Below are positions 50,055-57,984 of a stretch of DNA of 64,000 nucleotides, piece after piece. The DNA is from Arcticimaribacter sp965277835 (GTDB taxonomy: Bacteria > Bacteroidota > Bacteroidia > Flavobacteriales > Flavobacteriaceae): assembly GCA_965277835.1 (NCBI GenBank), contig OZ255841.1, forward strand, positions 1,674,001-1,738,000, in the 5' to 3' direction. The translations under genes and the position numbers were made by a program. Each line of letters starts with the position of its first letter. Position 1 is the stretch's first letter. The notes under the pieces were generated by a model. That model did no database searches. It worked only from the letters and a program-made list of their open reading frames with translations, and was not told the origin of the DNA.

Positions 50055-51214
50055 TTGATATCAAGATTAAAAAATGTTTTTTTCAATAATTTATTAAGTT
50101 CAATTTCTTTTAATTTTTCAAGAATTTTAGCAGATGAATTTCCTCTATCATAAGGATTATCGGTATTCTTTATTTTAGATTTGAATACTGGTGAGATTGC
50201 TTTTTTTATTGCATTTGTCACCTCTTTTTTTGCAGGAGAACAATTAATAACACTTTCTGCCATAATTCTCCCTTTTTGTCTGTCACCAATATTTATAGTT
50301 GGAATCTTAAATGAAGGAACTTCTATAATACCGCTTGATGAGTTACCAATAACAAAATCTATAAATTGTAAAGCTGATAAATAGCGTAGCTGTCCCATTG
50401 AAACAAAAGAGATGGCACGATCGGGATTATTTTTTATATACTCATTTATCATTTTTATAATTATCCTTCCCTCATTATCAGCATTAGGGTAAGTGAAAAT
50501 TAAAAATATATCTTTAAACGCATCTAGCGATTCTATTAAGGCTGAAAATTGTTTTTTTGACGTCTCTTTCTCAAGAGTAACAGGATGAAATGTAATTAAA
50601 GCATTTTGCTTTTCTAATTTATGCTCTATACTTTTCTCTAATTCCTCTCTATTAAATAATTTTAAGCGGTTAATATTTTCAATTCCTAAAGCACCTGTAT
50701 TAAAAACATTTTTTGGAGACTCCCCTAATTGAATAACACGGTTTTTATATTCTTCGGTAGAAGTAAAATGTATATGTGCCATTTTAGTTATAGAATGTCT
50801 AATAGCCTCGTCTATAGCACCCTCAGTAATCTCACCTCCATGGCAGTGAGCTATGGGAATACGAAAACACATTGCGGCGTTAACAGCAGCAAGAATTTCA
50901 AATCTATCTCCTAACACTAAAATAATATCAGGTTGTAATTGCTCAAATGCATCTGAAAACCCAATAACTCCTAGTCCAATACTTTTTGCAATACCTTGCG
51001 CTGAATCCGATGACAAAAGTGTTTCGACTTTATAATCAATAATAAAACCATCCTGTTCAATCTGTTTATACGTAAGTCCAAACTCAGGAGATAAATGCAT
51101 CCCTGTTACACAGATTTGAAGCTCTACGGAAGGATCTTTTTGTAATGCTTTTAGTGTCCAATAAAGCAACCCGTATTCGGCTCTAGTTCCTGTAATAACA
51201 CAAATTTTTCTCAT
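50051..51214 (-). CDS. neuC: Hydrolysing NDP-sugar 2-epimerase (NeuC/LegG-like)
   Basis: This 387-aa GT-B-fold enzyme removes the nucleotide and inverts C2 of an NDP-HexNAc to give a free ManNAc-type sugar. Motifs: VITGTRAEYGLLYWTL at the N-terminus, CVTGMHLSPEFG, LVLGDRFEILAAVNAAMCFRIPIAHCHGGEITEGAIDEAIRH, and NSSSGIIEVPSFKIPTINIGDRQKGR. These define the NeuC/LegG group, distinct from the non-hydrolysing WecB. It supplies the six-carbon sugar to the synthase encoded just upstream (4-nt overlap). Confidence 0.93.
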   Translation of the reverse strand: MRKICVITGTRAEYGLLYWTLKALQKDPSVELQICVTGMHLSPEFGLTYKQIEQDGFIIDYKVETLLSSDSAQGIAKSIGLGVIGFSDAFEQLQPDIILVLGDRFEILAAVNAAMCFRIPIAHCHGGEITEGAIDEAIRHSITKMAHIHFTSTEEYKNRVIQLGESPKNVFNTGALGIENINRLKLFNREELEKSIEHKLEKQNALITFHPVTLEKETSKKQFSALIESLDAFKDIFLIFTYPNADNEGRIIIKMINEYIKNNPDRAISFVSMGQLRYLSALQFIDFVIGNSSSGIIEVPSFKIPTINIGDRQKGRIMAESVINCSPAKKEVTNAIKKAISPVFKSKIKNTDNPYDRGNSSAKILEKLKEIELNKLLKKTFFNLDIK

Positions 51215-52233
51215 CGAATATGCTCTAATTTTACTTGTTCAAAGGCTTCGGTTTGTTTTATAAGTTCTCTCCCAATATAAGAATCTATATTCATTGGGCT
51301 AATTCCGCCGCTTTCTGGGCGTAAAGCAACAAAGTGTTTACCTTCTAATATTGTCCCTTTAGATAAACTCTTTTTATAAAAAAGACTTTTTCGCGCAATA
51401 CTTTTATTCTCTACTTCTGAAGGCATTAATTCTTTTATTCCTGTTCCCGAGATTGCTAAAGAAGTATTTCGTATTGAAAATATCATTTGCTTCAATTCTG
51501 TTGGGTTTAAAGAAGCTTTATGGTCGGGGCCTTCTAAAGTTTTATCTAGCGTAAAATGTTTTTCGATAACGGACGCTCCTAACGCTACAGCTGCAATAGG
51601 GACTTCAATACCAAGCGTGTGGTCAGAGTAACCTACTTTAACTCCAAAAGTGTTTTTAATATCTAACATTGCACGGAGGTTTACATCTTTTAGCGGAGTA
51701 GGGTATTGTGTATTACAGTGCAAAACCGTTATTTGTTCTATCGATAGACCTTCATTTAATAGTACATCTAAAGCGTTTTTAATTTCATCTTTGATAGCCA
51801 TCCCCGTGGAAAGAATTACGGGTTTATTTTTTTTGGCAATTTGCTGAAGCAATGCTTTATGTGTTATTTCTCCAGATGGGATTTTATATAAAGGAATATT
51901 ATAACGTTCTAATAACTCAATGCTTTCGCAATCAAATCCTGTTGACAGAAATTGTATTTGATGCGTTTTACAATGCGCTATTAATTTTGGATACCATTCT
52001 AAAGGAATTTCTAGTTTTTGGAGCATTTTTAATTGTGTATCTCCATTTGAAGTATTTTCAATTTGATACACAGCTTTTTTAGCTGTTTTACTAACTATTT
52101 GTTTTGAGTTAAATGTTTGAAATTTCACATAATCTGCTCCAGCACTAGCGGCAACTTCAATTAGCTCTAGCGCTTTATTGAAATTTCCATTGTGATTGAC
52201 TCCTGCTTCTGCAATAATTAATACGTGTTCCAT
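51211..52233 (-). CDS. neuB: Nonulosonic acid synthase (NeuB/LegI-like)
   Basis: This 340-aa enzyme condenses PEP with a ManNAc-type sugar to a nine-carbon 2-keto acid. The TIM barrel starts IIAEAGVNHNGNFNKALELI and has DYVKFQTF, HCNTQYPTPLKDVNLRAM, GYSDHTLGIEVPIAAVALGASVIEKHFTLD (metal and PEP ligands) and GPDHKASL. The last 70 residues are the antifreeze-like SAF domain (ARKSLFYKKSLSKGTIL, IGRELIKQ) that closes the active site of the partner subunit. The NTQYPTP segment looks LegI-like, but I cannot tell NeuB from LegI with certainty. Confidence 0.93.
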   Translation of the reverse strand: MEHVLIIAEAGVNHNGNFNKALELIEVAASAGADYVKFQTFNSKQIVSKTAKKAVYQIENTSNGDTQLKMLQKLEIPLEWYPKLIAHCKTHQIQFLSTGFDCESIELLERYNIPLYKIPSGEITHKALLQQIAKKNKPVILSTGMAIKDEIKNALDVLLNEGLSIEQITVLHCNTQYPTPLKDVNLRAMLDIKNTFGVKVGYSDHTLGIEVPIAAVALGASVIEKHFTLDKTLEGPDHKASLNPTELKQMIFSIRNTSLAISGTGIKELMPSEVENKSIARKSLFYKKSLSKGTILEGKHFVALRPESGGISPMNIDSYIGRELIKQTEAFEQVKLEHIR

Positions 52234-52235
52234 TT

Positions 52236-53420
52236 TTACATCTTTGAATCTAAATATTGGTGTGTTTCATAATGATCGAATTCAGGAATAAGTTTTTTAA
52301 ATAAACTAATCAAATCTGTTTTGCTCCATTTTTGTCTATCCAATAATTCATGTATGCGTTCAATAAAAAAGTTAAGATTATCATTATCTATGTTTAATTT
52401 ACTCTTAACAATACCTATGTTTGAAAAAGATTCTAAATCTATCTCTTCGTCTGAACGATAAAATTCTTCAAAAGACTTTTCACCTGTTGTCGTACTTTCT
52501 TCAAAAAAACAAGGCCATTGCTTTTTTGAAATAAACGCATCTATTTTTAATCTAGCTTCTTCTTCATTTGAACATTCATAAGGTGTAAAACCTTTCTTTC
52601 TTAAAAAGTTTTGAGCAATATCAGTAAATGTAATTAAGTGTAAATCATCTTTTAGCTTCGGGAAAAATATATCTTTATTATTCCCAAATAAACATGCCAT
52701 TAAACATAATTGACCCGACTCTTCTTGCGAAATAAAATATCGCTTAATATTTTTAGGTGCTGCTAATGGTTGTTTTTTGTTAATTCTATTTTCAAAGCCT
52801 TTTAACAAAGAACCATCTGAAAAAGCGACATTAGCAAATCGAGCTGTAGTTATATTTTGGTCAATAGCCTCACGCATTAAAAATAGTTCCATAATTCTTT
52901 TAGATGCTCCCATCATATTTACAGGATTGGCGGCTTTATCGGTTGAAACACAAAAATAATTTTTAACTTTAGACTGCTTTGCTAATCGAATAGTTTTTAA
53001 TGTATTTAGTATATTAACTTCAATCATTCGCATTAGCGTAAAAGGATCTTTTTCGCTTCTTACGTGTTTTAATGCAGATAAGTTCATTATATAATCATAA
53101 TCACCATCGGCATTATAAAAAACATCAAAGGCAATTGAGTTTATATCAAGTGCAAACGTTTTAAACTCTCCTTCTATATACCCTAAACTACTTCTAATGT
53201 CTCTAACTAACTCTACAAGGTTATTTTCACTTATATCTACTACGTGAAGTTTTTTAGGACTACGTTTGAAGATTTCTTTCGTTACGGCTTGACCTATTGA
53301 TCCGGCTCCACCTAAAACTAAAAAAGAAGATGTCGACACTATTTGTTCTAATTCCTTAGAAAAAATAGTCATGTCAGCCTCTAAAAGAGGTTGGGTTCTA
53401 TGTAATAAGTCTAAATCCAT
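52236..53420 (-). CDS. legB: NDP-HexNAc 4,6-dehydratase (LegB/CapD-like)
   Basis: This 394-aa extended SDR starts with VLGGAGSIGQAVTKEIFKRSPKKLHVVDISENNLVELVRDIRS. NLSALKHVRSEKDPFTLMRMIEVN and CVSTDKAANPVNMMGASKRIMELFL are the CapD/LegB/PglF signature; Asp-Lys of STDKA act in catalysis and Met stands where short-chain enzymes usually have Tyr. It turns NDP-HexNAc into the 6-deoxy-4-keto intermediate. In the legionaminic pathway a PLP aminotransferase acts next, but no such gene is in this island; an RmlD-like reductase is immediately upstream. Confidence 0.9.
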   Translation of the reverse strand: MDLDLLHRTQPLLEADMTIFSKELEQIVSTSSFLVLGGAGSIGQAVTKEIFKRSPKKLHVVDISENNLVELVRDIRSSLGYIEGEFKTFALDINSIAFDVFYNADGDYDYIMNLSALKHVRSEKDPFTLMRMIEVNILNTLKTIRLAKQSKVKNYFCVSTDKAANPVNMMGASKRIMELFLMREAIDQNITTARFANVAFSDGSLLKGFENRINKKQPLAAPKNIKRYFISQEESGQLCLMACLFGNNKDIFFPKLKDDLHLITFTDIAQNFLRKKGFTPYECSNEEEARLKIDAFISKKQWPCFFEESTTTGEKSFEEFYRSDEEIDLESFSNIGIVKSKLNIDNDNLNFFIERIHELLDRQKWSKTDLISLFKKLIPEFDHYETHQYLDSKM

Positions 53421-54320
53421 TTACAAATTAATTCTATTTAACTCATTTTTCTTTAGTTGCCTTATCTGTTGATTTAATGGCATTATAGATTGCCCTAATT
53501 CTTTTTGGATTTTTTTGTTTGACAAGCTCATATCTAATGGGCGAAGTGTTAAACTTTTTTTTGATTGTATAGATACAGCTTTAATGAGATGTTGAGGTAA
53601 TTCAAATGTTTTAGCTATCGTTAAACCAAACTCGTGTTTAGAAACTCTTTCAGAACTTACTATATGATAAATACCCAAAAGTTTGTTATCTATTGCTTTG
53701 TGAATCCAGCTAACTAATTCGTCTATAATAATAGGAGTATAATATACATCGCTAAACAATTCTATGGGTTCCTTATTCCGTAGCGAATCAATGATAAAAT
53801 CGCTAAATGATTTTCGGTATTTAGTTCCCCATCCATAGAAATTAGTTCTAATTATTAATGCCGATGTATTAATTTTTAATACCAGTTGTTCTGCGTTATT
53901 TTTTGTTTGAGCGTATATATTCAAAGGATTAGGTACAAAATATTCTTCTACATATTTATCATTACCACCAAAAAGATGATCCGATGATATATGTATAAAT
54001 TTTATGTTCAACTTATTTGTGATTTTTGCCAATTTTTCTGGCCAAAGTGCATTCACATTATTTGCTAAATCAGAATCTTCTTCGCACTGTTCAACATTGG
54101 TTATAGCCGCGCAGTTTACTAAAACATCAGGGTTTATTTTTTCTAGTACTTCTAAAAGAAATTTTTCTTTTGGCTCTTTTAGTTGTATTATATGTACTGG
54201 CTCTAAAAACGTAATGACTCTTTTATTTAAAAGTAAATAAACGTCCCATTGCTTATAAATAATATTTATCCAATTAACTGCCAAAAGGCTTGCTCCGCCA
54301 AAGAAAACAATTCGTTTCAC
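53421..54320 (-). CDS. RmlD-like sugar reductase, first gene of the nonulosonate operon
   Basis: This 299-aa extended SDR resembles dTDP-4-dehydrorhamnose reductase. FFGGASLLA (6-14) is a worn nucleotide motif with the last Gly as Ala; NCAAITNVEQCEEDSDLANNVNA, HISSDHLFGG and catalytic Tyr136/Lys140 in YAQTKNNAE follow. LIIRTNFYGWG and YHIVSSERVSKHEFGLTIAK match RmlD. Its likely job is to reduce the 4-keto group made by the dehydratase, taking the place of the aminotransferase of legionaminic loci. It abuts the dehydratase gene, and a 12-bp inverted repeat stands in its leader. Confidence 0.87.
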   Translation of the reverse strand: MKRIVFFGGASLLAVNWINIIYKQWDVYLLLNKRVITFLEPVHIIQLKEPKEKFLLEVLEKINPDVLVNCAAITNVEQCEEDSDLANNVNALWPEKLAKITNKLNIKFIHISSDHLFGGNDKYVEEYFVPNPLNIYAQTKNNAEQLVLKINTSALIIRTNFYGWGTKYRKSFSDFIIDSLRNKEPIELFSDVYYTPIIIDELVSWIHKAIDNKLLGIYHIVSSERVSKHEFGLTIAKTFELPQHLIKAVSIQSKKSLTLRPLDMSLSNKKIQKELGQSIMPLNQQIRQLKKNELNRINL

Positions 54321-54348
54321 ATTTTATATTTTTCCCTTTATATAATAG

Positions 54349-54387
54349 TCAATTTAACGGATAAAATATTTTTACCCGTTAAATTGA
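54349..54387 (-). repeat. Perfect 12-bp inverted repeat in the nonulosonate operon leader
   Basis: TCAATTTAACGG (54349-54360) and CCGTTAAATTGA (54376-54387) flank a 15-nt AT-rich loop whose ends can partly extend the stem. It lies between the promoter box (54446-54453) and the first start codon (54320), about 30 nt from it. There is no T-run on either strand, so it is not a simple terminator. It may be an operator, a ribosome-access switch or a 5' stabilising stem. Confidence 0.75.
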
Positions 54388-54445
54388 ATAAAGAATTTTA
54401 ATATAATAAAATTATTAAGCACTATTAATTCATTAATCTAAGTAA

Positions 54446-54453
54446 CAAATGTA
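54446..54453 (-). promoter_or_regulatory. Promoter box TACATTTG of the nonulosonate operon
   Basis: Exact TAnnTTTG on the minus strand, identical in sequence and surroundings to the box at 24187-24194. The start near 54439 gives a leader of about 119 nt that contains the inverted repeat. Confidence 0.65.
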
Positions 54454-54476
54454 CTTAAAAAATTTATATATAGTAC

Positions 54477-54610
54477 TTAATTTGTGTAATTTTTTTGAAT
54501 TTATTGCCTGTTAGATACATTTAGAACTAGTTTACATTAATTAAAAAAACTGTGCATAAACTCCTTCTATATACTTCGAAACCTAGTAGTTACCAACTTT
54601 TATAAATGTA
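54477..54610 (-). pseudogene. Remnant of the 3' end of an O-antigen-ligase/TPR gene
   Basis: The minus strand reads YAQFF-stop-LM-stop-TSSK, aligning with CAQFLQLTQLSPK at the end of the intact gene at 24217; two Gln codons have become TAA. After a 2-nt deletion it continues RQ-stop-IQKNYTN-stop against RQEFQKYCRN-stop, with both stop codons aligned. The similarity continues into the downstream promoter region. It is a dead fragment left by duplication or recombination at the left border of the sugar island. Confidence 0.72.
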
Positions 54611-54622
54611 GTATGGGCTTCA

Positions 54623-55183
54623 TTAATACGCATATATTTGCTTAGGAGTAACACAATAATTCAAAGCGATGTCCGTATCTTCAGTTACAAAAATTTCATT
54701 TTCTTCCTCAAAAAACGATAACCCAATTTTAATACAATCGGTTCTACAATCAGCTAAAAAGCGATCATAATATCCGCCTCCATATCCAATCCGATGTCCT
54801 TTTGAATCGAAAGCAAGTAAAGGGACAAAAACCACGTCTAAAGAAATAACTGGAATTTCAATACCAGATACTGGCTCAGGAATTCCTAGTGAATTTGTTT
54901 TGAGAACAGTTTGGTCAGTTAACAAAAAATGTTGGAGTTGTTTTGGTGCCACCATTTTAGGTAACACAATATGCTTATCTTTCCCTTGAAGTAGAGGTAA
55001 TAAAAAAGTAGTATCTATTTCTTTTTGTTTCTCAATAGGTAAAAAAACATGAAATGTGTTCTTATCCCAAATAGGAATTTTTAATAATTGATTTGCTAAT
55101 AAGAGGCTTTTATCTTTTATAAAATCATCAGAAAGTGTTTCGCGCAATGCCTTGTATCGACTTCTTATTTGAGATTTATTCAT
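54623..55183 (-). CDS. 5-formyltetrahydrofolate cyclo-ligase
   Basis: This 186-aa enzyme turns 5-formyl-THF into 5,10-methenyl-THF with ATP. IRSRYKALRETL at the N-terminus, FLPIEKQKEIDTTFLLPLL (substrate loop) and VFVPLLAFDSKGHRIGYGGGYYDRFLAD (ATP-binding motif) are typical of the YgfA/MTHFS family, as is the length. It marks the left flank of the sugar island and is divergent from uvrC with an 85-nt gap. Confidence 0.93.
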   Translation of the reverse strand: MNKSQIRSRYKALRETLSDDFIKDKSLLLANQLLKIPIWDKNTFHVFLPIEKQKEIDTTFLLPLLQGKDKHIVLPKMVAPKQLQHFLLTDQTVLKTNSLGIPEPVSGIEIPVISLDVVFVPLLAFDSKGHRIGYGGGYYDRFLADCRTDCIKIGLSFFEEENEIFVTEDTDIALNYCVTPKQIYAY

Positions 55184-55268
55184 ACTTAAAATTGTATAGA
55201 CAAAGAAAATAATTATTTTCGTTAAAGTACTTATAAAGTAAATACACTAATTCTTTTTTGCACACCTT

Positions 55269-57065
55269 ATGAAAAGTGCTTCTATAGCATTGCAATTACA
55301 AACTTTGCCTGAAGAACCAGGGGTATATCAATATTTCGATGAAAACAATAGTCCCATCTATATTGGTAAAGCAATCAATCTAAAAAAAAGAGTAAGCTCT
55401 TATTTTAAGAAAACGTTTGAAAGTAATAAAACGAGAGTTTTAGTCACAAAAATTGCGCGTATTGAGCATATTGTCGTTGAAAACGAGATGGACGCTCTTT
55501 TGCTAGAAAACAACTTGATAAAAAAGTATAGACCACGATACAATATTTTATTAAAAGACGATAAAACATACCCTTGGATATGTATAAAAAAAGAACGCTT
55601 CCCTCGGGTTTTCTCTACACGAAAGCTAATTAAAGACGGCTCGGAATATTATGGTCCTTATACAAATAAAAAAACTATTTATGTTTTACTCGATTTAATT
55701 CGTGAGTTATACCCAATTCGATCGTGTACCTATAATTTATCTGAAGAAAAAATAGCAGCAAAAAAGTATAAACTATGTTTAGAATATCACATAGGTAATT
55801 GTCTTGGACCGTGCGAAAATAAAATGTCCGAACAACAGTATAATTATAATATAAAAGCCATTCGTTCTATTTTAAAAGGAAACTTTAAAGATTCTTTGCA
55901 AGGTTTTAAAACCCGAATGGAGGAGTATGCTACTGAAATGAAGTATGAAGAAGCTCAAAAAATCAAAGAAAAATTAGATATTCTAAAAAATTATCAATCA
56001 AAATCAACTATAGTAAATCCTAAAATAAGCAATATAGATGTGTTCTCAATTGTTGTGGATGAACAATATGGCTATGTAAATTTTTTACAGCTTTCATATG
56101 GTTCTATAATTCGTTCGCATACTATAGAAATAAAGAAAAAACTAGACGAGACCCCTCAAGAAATTTTATCCTTAGCGGTTATAGAAATTCGGCAACGATT
56201 TAATTCTCAATCTCCAGAAATCTACCTCCCTTTCGAATTAAATTTTGGAAAACTAATAAGAGTTACCGTTCCAAAATTAGGAGATAAAAAGAAAATCTTA
56301 GAGCTATCTGAACGTAATGCTAAATATTTTAGAATAGAACGTTTTAAACAAATTAAAATAGTTGACCCAGATAGGCACACTACACGTTTAATGAATCAAA
56401 TGAAAGCTGATCTTCGTCTTTCTTCTGAACCAAAACATATTGAGTGTTTTGACAACTCTAACTTGCAAGGGTCTAATCCTGTTGCAGCTTGTGTAGTTTT
56501 TAAAAATGGGAAGCCATCAAAAAAAGAATATCGCCATTATAATATTAAAACTGTTGAAGGCCCCGATGATTTTGCCTCAATGGAAGAGGTCGTATTTAGG
56601 CGTTATCGGCGTCTTGTAAATGAAAATCAGTCGCTACCTCAACTAATTATTATTGATGGAGGGAAAGGACAATTATCATCTGCTCTCAAAAGTTTAGATT
56701 TACTTGGACTAAGAGGTAAAATTGCCATTATTGGAATAGCAAAACGATTAGAAGAAATTTACTATCCCGAGGATCCTGTGCCACTTTATTTAGATAAAAA
56801 ATCTGAGAGCTTAAAGCTCATACAATTTCTTAGAAATGAAGCGCATCGTTTTGGAATTACATTTCATAGAAATAAACGAAGAAAAAAAACAATACAATCT
56901 AAGCTAGATTTGATTGATGGGATTGGTCCAAAAACTAAAGAAAAACTAATGCGAAAGTTTAAATCATTTAAACGCATACAAGAATTGGAAGAACGTGAAT
57001 TAGTGGAGATAATCGGAGAATCTAAAGGGAAGCGTTTATTTTTAAAACTTCAAGAAAAATCTTAA
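55269..57065 (+). CDS. uvrC: Excinuclease ABC subunit C
   Basis: This 598-aa subunit makes both cuts in nucleotide excision repair. The GIY-YIG domain (GVYQYFDENNSPIYIGKAINLKKRVSSYF) opens the protein, the Cys cluster KLCLEYHIGNCLGPC follows, the UVR motif is near 200 (EEAQKIKEKLDILKNYQ), the RNase H-like endonuclease domain has ECFDNSNLQGSNPVAACVVF and IIDGGKGQLSSA, and the C-terminus has helix-hairpin-helix DNA binding (LIDGIGPKTKEKLMRKF). All parts are present. Confidence 0.96.
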   Translation: MKSASIALQLQTLPEEPGVYQYFDENNSPIYIGKAINLKKRVSSYFKKTFESNKTRVLVTKIARIEHIVVENEMDALLLENNLIKKYRPRYNILLKDDKTYPWICIKKERFPRVFSTRKLIKDGSEYYGPYTNKKTIYVLLDLIRELYPIRSCTYNLSEEKIAAKKYKLCLEYHIGNCLGPCENKMSEQQYNYNIKAIRSILKGNFKDSLQGFKTRMEEYATEMKYEEAQKIKEKLDILKNYQSKSTIVNPKISNIDVFSIVVDEQYGYVNFLQLSYGSIIRSHTIEIKKKLDETPQEILSLAVIEIRQRFNSQSPEIYLPFELNFGKLIRVTVPKLGDKKKILELSERNAKYFRIERFKQIKIVDPDRHTTRLMNQMKADLRLSSEPKHIECFDNSNLQGSNPVAACVVFKNGKPSKKEYRHYNIKTVEGPDDFASMEEVVFRRYRRLVNENQSLPQLIIIDGGKGQLSSALKSLDLLGLRGKIAIIGIAKRLEEIYYPEDPVPLYLDKKSESLKLIQFLRNEAHRFGITFHRNKRRKKTIQSKLDLIDGIGPKTKEKLMRKFKSFKRIQELEERELVEIIGESKGKRLFLKLQEKS

Positions 57066-57130
57066 AAAACTCATAACTTATTCTTGATATATTTCGAATT
57101 AATATATCTTGTGCTAATTTAATACCTAAA

Positions 57131-57943
57131 GTGAAAAAACATTTCGTCCTATTTATTCTCACTTTTATTTCCTTTTTAAATATTATTTGGGGGCAACTTC
57201 ATTTAGATTCAACAGAAGCAAAAGAAGAATATGAAAATGTCTTTAAAGATGGAGAATGGTTTCAATTTAGAGTTCATTATGGAATTTTTAACGCAAGTTA
57301 TATAACCCTAGAGCTTGAAGCCGATACAATTAATGAAGTCCCTGTGTTTCATGCAAAGGGGTATGGTGCTACTGTTGGGCTTGCTCGATTTTTGTATAAA
57401 GTAGAGGACTATTACGATAGTTATTTTAGTAAAGAAGATGGTCTCCCTCTAAAGTTTACTAGAAATATTAATGAAGGAGGTTATACAAAAAATGTAGAAA
57501 TTCAATTCAACCACAAAGAACGAATTGCAAAAATTAATGATAAAAAAAACAAAAAAAGATTGCAGGTAGAAATAAATGCAAAAGCACAAGACCTTATTTC
57601 TTCTTTTTATTATTTGAGAAATGTTAAAAATACATCGTCAATGAAAGTTGGAGAAAGTGTAGAGATTAATATGTTTTTTGATGAAGAAAATTATCTGTTT
57701 AAATTGAAGCTATTAGGAATAGAAACACTTAAAACCAAATTTGGAAATATACGTTGTCGAAAATATATACCTTATGTTCAAAGTGGAAGAGTATTTGAAT
57801 CGCAAGAAAGCGTTATTTTATGGGTAAGCGATGACCAAAATAAAATTCCTGTCCGTGTTCAAGCTAACTTAGTTATAGGCTCTATTAAGTGCGATTTAGA
57901 GAATTTCAAAAACCTTAAACATCCTTTTGAAATTCAATTATAA
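57131..57943 (+). CDS. DUF3108 family exported protein
   Basis: This 270-aa protein starts with GTG at 57131 and has a signal peptide cut near NIIWGQ. GEWFQFRVHYGIFNASYITLELEADT, VGLARFLYKVEDYYDSYFSKEDGLPLKFTRNINEGGY and AQDLISSFYYLRN are DUF3108 segments. The fold is an antiparallel beta barrel probably in the periplasm; the function of the family is not established. It lies 65 nt after uvrC and before an M23 peptidase gene. Confidence 0.85.
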   Translation: MKKHFVLFILTFISFLNIIWGQLHLDSTEAKEEYENVFKDGEWFQFRVHYGIFNASYITLELEADTINEVPVFHAKGYGATVGLARFLYKVEDYYDSYFSKEDGLPLKFTRNINEGGYTKNVEIQFNHKERIAKINDKKNKKRLQVEINAKAQDLISSFYYLRNVKNTSSMKVGESVEINMFFDEENYLFKLKLLGIETLKTKFGNIRCRKYIPYVQSGRVFESQESVILWVSDDQNKIPVRVQANLVIGSIKCDLENFKNLKHPFEIQL

Positions 57944-57984
57944 TGTTAAAATAATTGTTGTTAAGTTTTTGGTAAAAACGTTAT

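Larger units (their letters stand above)
54412..54610 (-). repeat. Duplicated segment, decayed copy
   Basis: Similar to 24151-24325: it carries TAAGCACTAT, the identical AAGTAACAAATG-TACTTAAAA block and the TTTATATAT stretch, then the worn 3' end of the ligase gene. Differences in the former coding part are mostly transitions. Confidence 0.72.

Noticed and set aside
51211..52233. Plain sialic acid (Neu5Ac) synthesis
   Set aside because: A LegB-like 4,6-dehydratase, PtmE-like enzyme and RmlD-like reductase would not be needed for Neu5Ac.
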